Assembly (NCBI RefSeq): GCF_902506265.1
Contig: NZ_LR733561.1
Location: forward strand, 21,273 to 85,272
Direction of reading: 5' to 3'
From: Flavobacterium sp. 9AF
GTDB taxonomy: Bacteria; Bacteroidota; Bacteroidia; Flavobacteriales; Flavobacteriaceae
DNA: 64,000 nt
The notes beneath the pieces are model-generated. The model was not told the origin of the DNA. It saw only the letters and a list, made by a program, of their open reading frames with translations, and ran no database searches. Positions 25,929 to 35,637 of the stretch are shown here, in pieces; within the stretch, counting starts at the first letter, position 1, and every line of letters begins with the position of its first letter. The position numbers and the translations under genes were made by a program.

Positions 25929-27547
25929 TTTTCAGCTGTTTTTCTTAATTCGACAGATGTAATTACTCTTTCCATGATTTGTTTCGCATATTCATCATCA
26001 TTTCTATAGATTAAAAACAATTCTTGTACACCTCCTAGTTGAGAAAATACGTATAACTCATAATTCATTAATTGAGTTTCTTTACTCAAAGGGTTCATTA
26101 CTGAAAAACCACCATAGGCTTTTTTACCTGTTAATCCTTTTGGGTCTTCATAGTCTTCTTCTTTAACGGTAATATTTTGTGCGCCTTGCTGTTCCATAGC
26201 TTTTAAATCATATTCTACCACTTGATTTAAATCTACTTGAGTAGTATCTTTATAGGTAGTGGTATTCAAAATAATTGAAAAATTATCTAATAAACTACCA
26301 TACATGAACTTTGCATTTGACTTAACATGACTAGGCAAATTATTTTGAATGCGTTCATCTGACATACGTTTCAATACTCTAGGAGTTGAAATAATTATAG
26401 CAGGATCACCATATTCTGAAGATATCCACTCTTCATTTAACAATGATTTTGCTGTATGACCTAACCAATTGTTTCGAATGTAATCAGTTCCTTTCGTAAC
26501 ACCTATAAAAACAGCACCTATTAATAATAAAAAAGAAACCAAAGTAAGTGGAATACCTATTCTCTTCATTTTTTGAGAGCGATTTCTTTTGCGCTTTAAT
26601 TCCTCTGTAAAGAGATTTTCCTTCTCTTCGTCTGTCCTTGGAATGGCTTTATCAATTGAAATTAAGAAAGAATCAATCATTTTTTTATCATTCTCAATCT
26701 CAAAATCTAAGGGTTTAGATTTAGCAAATTTTACTAAATCGGCATTAGCCATTACTTTTTTAAATTTATCAAGAATGTCTTGACTGATTTTTATTTTTTT
26801 ATTCTTAATGGTAGTTCGCAACGTATCAAAAAGCTCATTTGAAGTGCTTTCCATTGCAGGAATTTCAACTGCTTCTTCTAAATAATATCTTGTAATATCT
26901 GTTAGTTCAGAATAATAAGCTTTGGTTTCTCCTTTTTGCCAAAGTTCTCTACCTTCTAAATTTTGTAGTTGAGTTAAAGCTTTTTCTATAGGAGAAGCAA
27001 AAAGAATTTCGTCTTCTTCATTCTTTTTGATTTGCTTCTTTTTGATGAAATAATACAAAAGTATCCCAATGCCAATAATAGCAATAATCCCTAATAAAAC
27101 ATATAACCAAAAATAGTCGGTAGGTTTGTCAACGGATACAACTGATTTAATGTCATACATTTGTTGTTTGAGAGTATCAACAACAACTGGATTGACTTTA
27201 ATCGCAAAAGAATCTGTTCTAACTGTTTTATTATTAATAATTACTTGTAAAGGAGGAATTACATAACGTCCAGAATCAAATTGGGTTAGCCCATATTTTT
27301 TAATTAATTCTAATTTGTCGTTATTTTTTATTGAGTCTATAGGATAAGATTCTAAAACTTCAAGTTGCCCAAAAAATTGACCATCTGGGAAAACAACTTT
27401 ATCTTTTTTAGATACATTCGCTTTAATAGTTAAATTAAATTGAGAACCAATTTTAATTTGAGTTGAATCTACTGTGGATTGAATTGTTTGAGAAAAAACA
27501 ATTGAAGTAAATAAAAGACAAATAACTATTCTTGTAATTTTTAACAT
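25925..27547 (-). CDS. Bat-operon membrane protein (unnamed, 540 aa)
   Basis: Signal peptide (to about residue 20), a periplasmic beta-rich region of about 120 residues resembling the start of BatD, a membrane helix near 150-170, a helical cytoplasmic part, a second membrane helix near 330-350 and a C-terminal domain of about 180 residues. It is placed between DUF58 and batA, 1 base after the former and overlapping the latter by 4. A gene of this kind occurs in Bacteroidota Bat operons without a fixed name. The role is unknown. Confidence 0.75.
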   Translation of the reverse strand: MLKITRIVICLLFTSIVFSQTIQSTVDSTQIKIGSQFNLTIKANVSKKDKVVFPDGQFFGQLEVLESYPIDSIKNNDKLELIKKYGLTQFDSGRYVIPPLQVIINNKTVRTDSFAIKVNPVVVDTLKQQMYDIKSVVSVDKPTDYFWLYVLLGIIAIIGIGILLYYFIKKKQIKKNEEDEILFASPIEKALTQLQNLEGRELWQKGETKAYYSELTDITRYYLEEAVEIPAMESTSNELFDTLRTTIKNKKIKISQDILDKFKKVMANADLVKFAKSKPLDFEIENDKKMIDSFLISIDKAIPRTDEEKENLFTEELKRKRNRSQKMKRIGIPLTLVSFLLLIGAVFIGVTKGTDYIRNNWLGHTAKSLLNEEWISSEYGDPAIIISTPRVLKRMSDERIQNNLPSHVKSNAKFMYGSLLDNFSIILNTTTYKDTTQVDLNQVVEYDLKAMEQQGAQNITVKEEDYEDPKGLTGKKAYGGFSVMNPLSKETQLMNYELYVFSQLGGVQELFLIYRNDDEYAKQIMERVITSVELRKTAEK

Positions 27548-27548
27548 C

Positions 27549-28415
27549 TTAATTTCTAGCTTTAAAATAACCTAATAATTTGGTTACATAACTTTCATCA
27601 ACTCTGGCACTTACTGTTCCTGCACCGCATTTTGAAAACATATCTGTAAAATATTTTACATTATCTTTATAGTATGTCTCATAATTTTGACGTACTTGTT
27701 TAGAACTTGTATCCACTAAAAATGTTTGTCCAGTTTCGGCATCTAACATGTTTACCATTCCTAAATTGGGTATAGATTGTTCTCTTTTATCATAAATTCT
27801 AATTCCTGTTAAATCATGTTTTTTAGAAGCTATTTTCAATGTATGTTCGTAATCTTTAACCATAAAATCAGAGATTAAAAAAACAATTGCCTTTTTTTTC
27901 ATTACACTTGACAAAAATTTAAGTGCTTGAGCTAAATCTGTTTTTTTACTTCTAGGTTTAAACTCAATCAGTTCTCTGATTATTCTTAATACGTGAGATT
28001 TCCCTTTTTTGGGAGGGATAAATAATTCTATTTCATCGGAAAAAAGAATTAAACCTACTTTATCATTGTTTTGAGTAGAAGAGAAAGCTAGAGTAGCAGC
28101 AATTTCGGTTATAATTTCGCTTTTAAATTGGTTTACAGATCCAAAAGATTCAGAACCACTACAATCGACCATTAACATCATGGTTAATTCACGTTCTTCT
28201 TCAAAGACCTTAACATAAGGTTCATTATATCTAGCGGTAACATTCCAATCAATAGCCCTTACATCGTCTCCGTATTGATATTGACGCACTTCAGAAAAAG
28301 TCATTCCTCTACCTTTAAAGGATGTGTGATATTCTCCAGAAAAGATATGATCGCTCAATCTTCTGGTTTTAATTTCTATTTTTCTTACTTTTTTGAGTAT
28401 TTCTTTTGTTTCCAT
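27549..28415 (-). CDS. DUF58 domain protein of the MoxR/Bat operon
   Basis: 288 aa, soluble. The DUF58 core is clear: FSEVRQYQYGDDVRAIDWNVTA (given in part: DDVRAIDWN), PYVKVFEEERELTM and the VWA-like MVDCSGSESFGS. DUF58 proteins pair with MoxR ATPases as substrates or adaptors. It lies 83 bases downstream of moxR. Confidence 0.92.
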   Translation of the reverse strand: METKEILKKVRKIEIKTRRLSDHIFSGEYHTSFKGRGMTFSEVRQYQYGDDVRAIDWNVTARYNEPYVKVFEEERELTMMLMVDCSGSESFGSVNQFKSEIITEIAATLAFSSTQNNDKVGLILFSDEIELFIPPKKGKSHVLRIIRELIEFKPRSKKTDLAQALKFLSSVMKKKAIVFLISDFMVKDYEHTLKIASKKHDLTGIRIYDKREQSIPNLGMVNMLDAETGQTFLVDTSSKQVRQNYETYYKDNVKYFTDMFSKCGAGTVSARVDESYVTKLLGYFKARN

Positions 28416-28498
28416 TTTTTTCAGTTGTCGGTTGTCGTTTGTTAGTTGTCAGTTATACCTATAAACAGATTACAGACAACAGATAACTTTTCAACTAA

Positions 28499-29503
28499 TT
28501 AAGGCACTTCTACTTCATTAACAATTTTATTAATGATATCTACAGAAGTTATATTTTCAGCTTCAGCTTCATATGTAATTCCAATTCTATGACGTAACAC
28601 ATCATGAACTACTGCTCTTACATCTTCAGGAATTACATATCCTCTTCGTTTAATAAAAGCATAACATTTTGCTGCAGTGGCTAAATTAATACTTCCACGA
28701 GGAGAAGAACCAAAGCTAATTAATGGTTTTAAGTTTTCCAATTTGTATTTTTCTGGAAAACGAGTAGCAAAAATGATATCTAAAATATATTTTTCAATTT
28801 TTTCATCCATATATACTTCTCTTACCGCTTGCTGAGCTCTCAAAATTTGTTCTAATGAAACCACTTGGTTTACCTTTTCAAAAGTCCCAGATAGATTTTG
28901 ACGAATAACCATTCTTTCATCTTCCATCTTAGGATAATCGATAACTGTTTTTAGCATAAAACGGTCAACTTGCGCTTCAGGTAAAGGATACGTTCCTTCT
29001 TGTTCCACTGGATTTTGAGTGGCCATTACTAAGAATGGCTTATCTAATTTGAAAGTAGTATCACCAATAGTGACTTGCTTTTCTTGCATCGCTTCTAAAA
29101 GTGCTGATTGTACTTTCGCTGGAGCACGGTTAATCTCATCAGCAAGTACAAAATTGGCAAAAATAGGCCCTTTTTTTATGGTAAAATCATTTTCTTTGAT
29201 ATTGTAAATCATAGTACCAACTACGTCTGCAGGTAATAAATCAGGTGTAAATTGTATTCTACTAAAAGAACCGTGAACGGCTTGAGAAAGTGTATTAATT
29301 GCTAATGTTTTAGCAAGACCAGGAACGCCTTCAAGCAGAATATGACCTTGCCCTAAGAGTCCAATTAACAATCTTTCAATCATGTGTTTTTGCCCCACGA
29401 TTACTTTATTCATTTCCATAGTAAGTAAATCGACAAAAGCACTTTCTCTTTCAATTTTTTCATTAATTGCTCTAATATCTAGAGTGGCAGTATTTTCTTC
29501 CAT
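28499..29503 (-). CDS. moxR: MoxR family AAA+ ATPase
   Basis: 334 aa from the ATG at 29503; a TTG 21 bases upstream is a weaker choice. Walker A is EGVPGLAKT (residues 58-66), Walker B is VLADEINRA (about 117-125), and sensor 1 is MATQNPVEQEGTYPLPEAQ. It is the first gene of an eight-gene operon (moxR, DUF58, 540-aa gene, batA-E) and probably drives remodelling of client proteins through the VWA partners. Confidence 0.95.
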   Translation of the reverse strand: MEENTATLDIRAINEKIERESAFVDLLTMEMNKVIVGQKHMIERLLIGLLGQGHILLEGVPGLAKTLAINTLSQAVHGSFSRIQFTPDLLPADVVGTMIYNIKENDFTIKKGPIFANFVLADEINRAPAKVQSALLEAMQEKQVTIGDTTFKLDKPFLVMATQNPVEQEGTYPLPEAQVDRFMLKTVIDYPKMEDERMVIRQNLSGTFEKVNQVVSLEQILRAQQAVREVYMDEKIEKYILDIIFATRFPEKYKLENLKPLISFGSSPRGSINLATAAKCYAFIKRRGYVIPEDVRAVVHDVLRHRIGITYEAEAENITSVDIINKIVNEVEVP

Positions 29504-29600
29504 TTTGAGTTTATTTTGGTTCAAATTTTCAAAAAAAATTTAACAATTCAAAATTGAAAATTAATTTAGGACATCGATGTTAATATACCGTTAAAAAAAT

Positions 29601-29625
29601 TACGCTTAAGTAATATTTAAGCGTA
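29601..29625. other. Hairpin upstream of moxR
   Basis: A 9-bp perfect inverted repeat (tacgcttaa / ttaagcgta) with a 7-base loop lies about 100 bases upstream of moxR. It could be a second terminator for the lipoprotein gene or a regulatory structure in the moxR leader. Confidence 0.45.
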
Positions 29626-29730
29626 TTTTATGATTTTGTTCTTATAGTTTTAAGAAAATAGTTAAAAAAAACAACATTTTATCTAATAATGTATTTGTAA
29701 TCAGAGATTTCCGCTTAAATAAAAATCCAT

Positions 29731-29762
29731 TAAAAAAGCACATTAAAAAATGTGCTTTTAAA
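29731..29762 (-). terminator. Terminator of the 367-aa lipoprotein gene
   Basis: aaaagcacatt pairs perfectly with aatgtgctttt around a four-base loop, with A/T runs on both sides, 20 bases past the stop codon. Confidence 0.8.
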
Positions 29763-29782
29763 AATAAAATCAAATTAAATGT

Positions 29783-30886
29783 TTATAATGTTTCAAAAGA
29801 ATAGGTTATGGATGCATTATTACTCGCACCGTTTTTAAATTGAGTTATATTTTGTTTTCTAATAATATAATATTGATCTATTTCATCGTCAGAATCTGTT
29901 GACCAGCTTCCTTTTATTTCGTCTAAAACAGCTGTGACTGTATTAACTACAAATGGCGTCCAAACCGCGTCGCCTGTTCCTAAAGTAACACCTGTTCCTA
30001 TAGCTTGTACTACAATATTAATAACTCCAGCATAATCAAAGCCAGAATCTTCTTCCATAATAATCATTGTAGCAGCATTTCTAGTATGTTCATTCCAAAA
30101 AACAAAAGGTTGTTCTGGTGTATAAACAACATTTTTCTTTTTGATATAAGGCATTTGTAAAACTCTTAAAGGCGGAACATTAGGTTCATTAAAATTTTGA
30201 TCAAAATTAAATACGATGGCATAAATTTCTGGGTTTCCTTTAAACCAAGGTTCTTGAACATCTGCTAATTTTATAGCGTCGATTTTATTAAAATCTACTG
30301 CAGTAGCTTTATTATTTATTGCGGATGTTGCCATTTGATAATCAAAGCCTTTTTTCTTTAATTCTTGGTTAAATGAATTCATATTTTTTTGAAATTCATA
30401 TTTTCCATGTTGATCTATAAAAAGAATTGGTTTATTGCTAGGTTCTGTAGCATCAACAGTTATTTCTTTTCCATTTATATCTACTCCTTGTAGTGTTTTT
30501 GCATTATCATCTATAGGCGCGTATAAAATTTGTAAATCAATTAAAGAAGTACTATTTATTTTTTCTTGATTAAAAACAAAACATTCTAGAATACCTTCTT
30601 TTTTTAATTCAGAGGAAATAAATTCTTCGCTATTTTTAATATTTAAATCTGAAAAAATATCTGATAATAGTATTTCATTATGATCCTTAAATTTACTATT
30701 GCTTAATAAATTTCCTCCATTGTTACTTTTTATTGCATTAGCAACATATCTAGCTAGTTGAATTTTGTCTTGAGACAAAGAATTAGAACTTTTATTATCA
30801 TTTTGTACCTCTGTATCATTAGTACAAGAGAATAAAATACTCATCATTACTACGAGAGAAGATAGTCTTTTGAATTTTTTTTTCAT
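29783..30886 (-). CDS. Lipoprotein of unknown function
   Basis: 367 aa. A signal peptide ends in a lipobox (SILFSC, Cys21), followed by a Ser/Asn-rich linker, so it is anchored to the membrane. The C-terminal half contains FVFWNEHTRNAATMIIMEED and a Gly/Val-rich hydrophobic stretch (INIVVQAIGTGVTLGTGDA). The overall layout (helical start, IDQHG segment, then a beta-rich end) faintly resembles DUF3103 proteins, but I would not assert it. Monocistronic with its own terminator. Confidence 0.65.
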   Translation of the reverse strand: MKKKFKRLSSLVVMMSILFSCTNDTEVQNDNKSSNSLSQDKIQLARYVANAIKSNNGGNLLSNSKFKDHNEILLSDIFSDLNIKNSEEFISSELKKEGILECFVFNQEKINSTSLIDLQILYAPIDDNAKTLQGVDINGKEITVDATEPSNKPILFIDQHGKYEFQKNMNSFNQELKKKGFDYQMATSAINNKATAVDFNKIDAIKLADVQEPWFKGNPEIYAIVFNFDQNFNEPNVPPLRVLQMPYIKKKNVVYTPEQPFVFWNEHTRNAATMIIMEEDSGFDYAGVINIVVQAIGTGVTLGTGDAVWTPFVVNTVTAVLDEIKGSWSTDSDDEIDQYYIIRKQNITQFKNGASNNASITYSFETL

Positions 30887-31089
30887 ACTTTTTAACTTTT
30901 TAAAATTATTATTTGGTTGATTTTTAAAAAAGTAAAGCTACAACACAGAAGTTTTTTAACAATATAGAATTCTTGCCTTTATTGTTAAAGTTTGTTTTGA
31001 TAAGTAAAGTTATAAGTTTAATAATTTAATTAAAATATTTTGAAAGCACTCGAATAAAAATGTAAATTAGTAGCCAATAATATCTAAAA

Positions 31090-32229
31090 ATGCTTAATAA
31101 AAGGTTGCTTATTAAAAATTTATTGGCTCATAATGATGAAAGTAGTTTTTATGATAAAAAAAGACAATTAAACTTGCACACAAAAGAAGGTAAAGCTAAG
31201 TTTTTAAAACATATTTGTGCTTTATCAAATTCTAATCCAGCAAATAATTCTTACATAATTGTAGGTGTAGAAGATGAAAACAATGAAATAGTGGGAGATG
31301 ATTTTTTTGATGACAGTAAAATTCAAAACTTAGTTAACGCTTATATAGATAACCCTCCTAAAATTCAATATGAAAATATTCCTTTTCCTAATTTACCTAA
31401 AGAAAAAGTTATAGGTCTAGTGACTATTAAACCTAAAAATAAGGTTTCCACTTTTAAAAAAAACATACATACTATTTTAGCAAATACAGCATTTATTAGA
31501 AGAGGGAGTAATTCTATTCCTACAGAAGAAAAAATTCCATTTTCAAAAATTAATACAGAAACCGTTATTAGTATTGAAAATAATTCTAGGAATAGTATTG
31601 AGCATACATTAGAAGGTGTTTTGGATTTTATTAATAATAGACATAAAGATCTGTATTGTAAATATAAAGTTTTCAAAGAATTGTTTGTAGTATGTTGGGC
31701 AGGAATAAAGAAAACGAATAGAAAAACCGTCTTTTATTCAAGGGTTGATATTGAGCTTATTAATGAACAAGTAAAGCTGTTTTATTCGGCACAAGATGAT
31801 GTTACTATTTCTCATGATGAAAATTCTTTTATCATTACCGAACATATTGCATTAGGCATCAATGATAATACCAGTTATTATCCGTTAGAAAAACTCACTA
31901 TTACTTTTTTTGATAATGGCTATTACAAAATGAATACACAAATGCTTTTTGAACCTCCTCAATACAACAGAAAAATGCTACATCACATTTATAATTCTAC
32001 TGTGAGTTTATTAAAAAAATTAGAAAAGAAGCTACCTTTATCTGAAATAGAAAATAAAGATGTTATAAAAATACCTGCTACTCTTATGATTTGTTATTTA
32101 AATAATTTTGAAGATTGTAAATTAAAATTAATCGAATCTAAAGATATTTTTAAAAACTTTCATAACCCAAAAGTCTATATCGAATTTAAAGAAGCAATGC
32201 GCATTTTAAGAAAAATGAAATACAATTAG
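31090..32229 (+). CDS. Schlafen AlbA_2-domain (putative nucleic-acid binding) protein
   Basis: 379 aa. Residues about 10-150 match the AlbA_2 domain: the family pattern of a leading E/D-rich segment, FLKHICALSNSNPANNSYIIVGVEDEN, and a PKNKVSTFKKN to FIRRGSNSIPTE stretch. The remaining 230 residues are unassigned and mostly helical at the end. Such proteins often bind RNA or DNA or act as transcription regulators. Its stop codon touches the stop codon of the convergent response regulator gene with no spacer. Confidence 0.8.
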   Translation: MLNKRLLIKNLLAHNDESSFYDKKRQLNLHTKEGKAKFLKHICALSNSNPANNSYIIVGVEDENNEIVGDDFFDDSKIQNLVNAYIDNPPKIQYENIPFPNLPKEKVIGLVTIKPKNKVSTFKKNIHTILANTAFIRRGSNSIPTEEKIPFSKINTETVISIENNSRNSIEHTLEGVLDFINNRHKDLYCKYKVFKELFVVCWAGIKKTNRKTVFYSRVDIELINEQVKLFYSAQDDVTISHDENSFIITEHIALGINDNTSYYPLEKLTITFFDNGYYKMNTQMLFEPPQYNRKMLHHIYNSTVSLLKKLEKKLPLSEIENKDVIKIPATLMICYLNNFEDCKLKLIESKDIFKNFHNPKVYIEFKEAMRILRKMKYN

Positions 32230-32907
32230 TTATACAAATCCTTGTCTTTTTGCTTCTCTCACTATATCTTCATCTGTTCCTCCTTTGACACAAAAATAAT
32301 CTTTAATTTGAGCTTTTCTTTTATCTATAGAACTTTGAGCTAAATTAATATAATTAGGTAAGTTTTTTGACAAAACACCTTGTGCTAATAATGAAATGAT
32401 AGTTCTATTGTTTTCATCGAGAAAAACATTGTTTTTAACTTCTAGCATTTCTTGTATGCTCTCTTTTACCGTTTTACTAACATATTTTTCTTTATTACTA
32501 ATTATCTCGAAAGCTCTTAAGAATTCTTCAGCTGTAAAATCACTCTTAACTAATAGCCCATCAGGATCAATATTAGTTTGAATATCATATAATATAAAAG
32601 CTTCCGCATGAGAAGTAAGAATCACTATTTTAGCGAAAGGATATTTCTTCTTGGCTAATAAAGCAAGATCTTGTCCAGAATTAATATTTTTTTCTTCATA
32701 AGGAGGAAGACTTAAATCTAAAAAGACCATATCAAATTCATATATATCTTCAGATTTCATCATTCTTTTGTAAGCTGATTCACAATCAAAAGCAGAAGTT
32801 ACGTTAATTTCATAACCTAAATCATTATAAGACAATATACTTTTATATCCTTCAATCATTGAAGGGTGATCATCAATCATGAAAATATTTACTTTTTTAG
32901 ATCCCAT
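32230..32907 (-). CDS. NarL/LuxR-type response regulator
   Basis: 225 aa. Receiver domain with acidic pocket Asp12-Asp13, phosphoacceptor Asp64 (VFLDLSLPP), Thr98 and Lys121. The C-terminal 60 residues are a LuxR-like helix-turn-helix (TIISLLAQGVLSKNLPNYIN). It lies 11 bases downstream of the TPR histidine kinase gene, its obvious partner. Target genes may include the neighbouring tiny lipoprotein array; that is inference from position. Confidence 0.92.
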   Translation of the reverse strand: MGSKKVNIFMIDDHPSMIEGYKSILSYNDLGYEINVTSAFDCESAYKRMMKSEDIYEFDMVFLDLSLPPYEEKNINSGQDLALLAKKKYPFAKIVILTSHAEAFILYDIQTNIDPDGLLVKSDFTAEEFLRAFEIISNKEKYVSKTVKESIQEMLEVKNNVFLDENNRTIISLLAQGVLSKNLPNYINLAQSSIDKRKAQIKDYFCVKGGTDEDIVREAKRQGFV

Positions 32908-32918
32908 TTTTATATATT

Positions 32919-34937
32919 TTAATTGATTGGTAGTTTAATAATTATAGTTGTTCCTTTTCCTAATTCTGAATTGATATTAAATTCTCCGTTGACTGCTTCC
33001 GTTCTTTGCATCATATTTTTCATTCCTATTCCTTTTCTTGCTTTAGTAGCGTTAAAGCCATCTCCATCATCAGTTATTTGTAAAGTTACAATTTTTTCTT
33101 GTTTATCAATGTTAACATAAATATTTTCTGCATTGGCATACTTATTACAATTATTTAGTGCTTCTTGTAATATTCGATATAAATTCATTTTGATTTCTAT
33201 ATCAATATTCTCCCAATTGATATCCTTATCAATATCATAAATACAATTTGCAGAGTATAATTCATTTTGCTCTGTCAACAATTCGGTTAAAATAGTTTTA
33301 AAATTTCCTTTTTCAGAAAATGTATCATTACTAAGTTCGTGAGCTATAACACGTACTTCCTTTTCAATATTTTGAATTTCGTTTATATGTCCGATACACT
33401 TTTTTATGGTTTCTTCATCATTTCTTTTTGTTAGAATAAACAAATTAAGTCTTGTACTTGCTAGTTTATTCATAATTCCATCATGTAATTCTCTAGCTAT
33501 TCTATTTTTTTCGACATTTTTTACTTCATCAATTTTAGTTTGTTGATCAAGCATTAGTTGATATATTTCTTCGTTTGCTTTTTGTTGTTGTTGTGTAAAT
33601 AATAACTCTTTTTGTTTTGCTCTTTGAAATAAAATTATAAATAATAGTGCCCCAATGAAAGCAACTAGAATTGATACAGTAAGAATCGTTTTCTTTTGAC
33701 TTGAAATTTCAAGGTTTTCATGAATTATTTCATCCGTTTCATATTCAATTCTTGCAAGCTTATTTCTTGTTGCTCTTTCAACATCATAAAGACTATCACT
33801 CAATTTGATATATTCCTTAGCATAACTCAATCCGTTTGACGGATTAATTTTAGTAAATAAATCTAGGGTCTTTAAAATTTCGTTATTATATTTTGATTCT
33901 TTTGCAAGATAATAGGCTTCATTGTTGAGTTTTAATGCCTTTGAATCATTTGAAATTGAAAGATAATATTCAGTTAAATGAATTTTACTTTTTATAATTC
34001 CTGCAATATTATTGATACTATCTCTTAAATATAATGCTCTATTTAATTCTTCAAATCCTTTATTATTATTGAGTTTAAACTTAGAGTATGCATAATTATC
34101 TAAAAGTGAGGAATATAATACAGGTTGTTTTTTTAGTAAATTTTCAATTTTCAAACCTTGAGAAAAATTTTCAATTGCCTTCTCATGTTGTCCATTGTTT
34201 TGGTAAACCAAGCCAATGTTGTTAAAAGTTTGGGCTCTAAAATCTTCATATAGGTAATTATCCTTTAGTTTTTCAATTTGTGATAAAGCCTTTTCATGAT
34301 AATATAGTGCTTTTTCATAGTTACCGAGCCCAGCGAGTGAAATGCCTAAATTTCCATAACATTGATAAATAAGTAATTTATCTGATATCTTTTCTGAAAT
34401 ATCTAAAGCTTTAATAGTGGCTGTTTCACTTCCTAAAAAATCTTTTTCAAATCTTAGAACATAAGCTTTGTGCAGAATTGTATTAGCTAAATTTTCCTTG
34501 TCATCTATTTTATTGTATATTTTTTCTGCATTATTATAATACCAATAAGCACTATCATTTCTAGCATTTTCAAAAAAATAATCTCCTAAGTAATACATTG
34601 CTTTACCAATGGTTGCCGAATCATTACTTGCTTTTCCTAACATAAGAACTTCGTTTGTAACTTTCTTGTATTTTTCCAACTCATATAATGGAAAATACCT
34701 GTTGGCTACTTTGAAATAATTTCGTCTAGTAATAGAATCATTTTTTTGATTTTTTATAATCTCATAGGCTAAATCACCAAACCTAATTCTCATTTCTTTT
34801 GAAATAGTTTCTTTTTGGGCTAAAGAGAGGTAATTATTAATTTTTTGATTTTGTATATCAAAATCTATTTTCTCTTGATCTTTTTTAGAACAATTTAGTA
34901 AAAATAATGCTATTAAAAAGTAAAATATATATTTCAA
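32919..34937 (-). CDS. Histidine kinase with periplasmic TPR sensor domain
   Basis: 672 aa. A lipoprotein-like signal peptide (lipobox LLNC, Cys16) is followed by about 390 residues of TPR repeats (for example CYGNLGISLAGLGNYEKALY and FNNIGLVYQNNGQHEKAIEN). A transmembrane helix spans residues 417-437, then comes a coiled coil, a HisKA_3 dimerisation domain with His485 in RIARELHDG, and a HATPase_c domain (LQEALNNCNKYA, ITDDGDGF, KGIGMKNM). The TPR array should lie in the periplasm, where it could bind peptides or small proteins. Partner of the response regulator 11 bases downstream. Confidence 0.92.
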   Translation of the reverse strand: MKYIFYFLIALFLLNCSKKDQEKIDFDIQNQKINNYLSLAQKETISKEMRIRFGDLAYEIIKNQKNDSITRRNYFKVANRYFPLYELEKYKKVTNEVLMLGKASNDSATIGKAMYYLGDYFFENARNDSAYWYYNNAEKIYNKIDDKENLANTILHKAYVLRFEKDFLGSETATIKALDISEKISDKLLIYQCYGNLGISLAGLGNYEKALYYHEKALSQIEKLKDNYLYEDFRAQTFNNIGLVYQNNGQHEKAIENFSQGLKIENLLKKQPVLYSSLLDNYAYSKFKLNNNKGFEELNRALYLRDSINNIAGIIKSKIHLTEYYLSISNDSKALKLNNEAYYLAKESKYNNEILKTLDLFTKINPSNGLSYAKEYIKLSDSLYDVERATRNKLARIEYETDEIIHENLEISSQKKTILTVSILVAFIGALLFIILFQRAKQKELLFTQQQQKANEEIYQLMLDQQTKIDEVKNVEKNRIARELHDGIMNKLASTRLNLFILTKRNDEETIKKCIGHINEIQNIEKEVRVIAHELSNDTFSEKGNFKTILTELLTEQNELYSANCIYDIDKDINWENIDIEIKMNLYRILQEALNNCNKYANAENIYVNIDKQEKIVTLQITDDGDGFNATKARKGIGMKNMMQRTEAVNGEFNINSELGKGTTIIIKLPIN

Positions 34938-34965
34938 AAAGACAGTATTAAATTATGTTGATTAA

Positions 34966-34973
34966 CAAATTTA
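34966..34973 (-). promoter_or_regulatory. Possible -7 element for the kinase gene
   Basis: On the minus strand these bases read TAAATTTG, an exact TAnnTTTG match, 29 bases upstream of the kinase ATG. No convincing TTG -33 element is visible, so it may need an activator. Confidence 0.35.
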
Positions 34974-34990
34974 ATAATTTCTTTTTAGAC

Positions 34991-35173
34991 TTAGTCGTTC
35001 TTAATAATAAGTATTGGACTATAAGAATTACTTTTTCCTAAAAGAATTATTTTATCTTGTCGAATCTCTTGTTGAATCTCTAAATTTTCAGAATCTAAAG
35101 TTATTCTTAAATAAGAAATTACAAAAAACGAAATAGCTAAAAGTACACTTAAAGAACATACAACTTTTTTCAT
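34991..35173 (-). CDS. Small membrane-anchored protein of unknown function
   Basis: 60 aa. One N-terminal hydrophobic segment (residues 4-22) and a charged remainder ending in LIIKND. It lies between the kinase gene and the four tandem lipoprotein genes, 26 bases after the last of them. It lacks the lipobox and the conserved ETDPVIIPKKD ending, though the LIIKND end could be a remnant. It may be a decayed or diverged member of that array. Confidence 0.5.
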   Translation of the reverse strand: MKKVVCSLSVLLAISFFVISYLRITLDSENLEIQQEIRQDKIILLGKSNSYSPILIIKND

Positions 35174-35199
35174 AAAGAATTATATTTAATTAATTATTA

Positions 35200-35373
35200 T
35201 TAATCTTTTTTAGGAATTATAACGGGATCTGTTTCAACAGTCTCTTCTAAATCGTCTGAGTCAACAGAAATGTTGTTTTGATCAATTTCTGAATCATATG
35301 CATCAGTTGTGCAAGAAACAATTGATATAGAAAATGTGAAAATAATTACTAAGGTTAAAATTGCTTTTTTCAT
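35200..35373 (-). CDS. Tiny lipoprotein, tandem copy 1
   Basis: 57 aa, too short for most gene callers. Signal peptide with lipobox SIVSC (Cys21), then TTDAYDSEIDQNN, an acidic middle, and the ending ETDPVIIPKKD. The gene starts at ATG 35373. It is the member nearest the kinase genes. The mature part is only 37 residues. The four copies keep the start CTTDAYD and the end ETDPVIIPKKD while the middle varies. Confidence 0.75.
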   Translation of the reverse strand: MKKAILTLVIIFTFSISIVSCTTDAYDSEIDQNNISVDSDDLEETVETDPVIIPKKD

Positions 35374-35417
35374 AATATTATATTTATTTTATTAATTTGA
35401 GGCTAAATTTGATTTTA

Positions 35418-35591
35418 TTAATCTTTTTTGGGAATTATAACAGGATCCGTTTCAACAGTCGATTCTAAATCGTCCAAGTTAACAGAAATATTGTTTTGAT
35501 CAATTTCTGAATCATATGCATCAGTTGTACAAGAAACGGTTGATATAGAAACTGTGAAAATAATTACTAAGGTTAAAATTGCTTTTTTCAT
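35418..35591 (-). CDS. Tiny lipoprotein, tandem copy 2
   Basis: 57 aa. Lipobox STVSC, then CTTDAYDSEIDQNN and the shared ETDPVIIPKKD end. It differs from copy 1 at about six positions, mainly in the middle, and shares the same 44-base intergenic sequence upstream. The two are the most recent duplicates of the array. Confidence 0.78.
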   Translation of the reverse strand: MKKAILTLVIIFTVSISTVSCTTDAYDSEIDQNNISVNLDDLESTVETDPVIIPKKD

Positions 35592-35637
35592 AATATTATA
35601 TTTTATTTTGTTAATTTGAGGCTAAATTTGATTTTTG

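Noticed and set aside
34991..35173. Fifth full member of the tiny lipoprotein family
   Set aside because: It has no lipobox and no ETDPVIIPKKD ending; only a weak LIIKND likeness remains.
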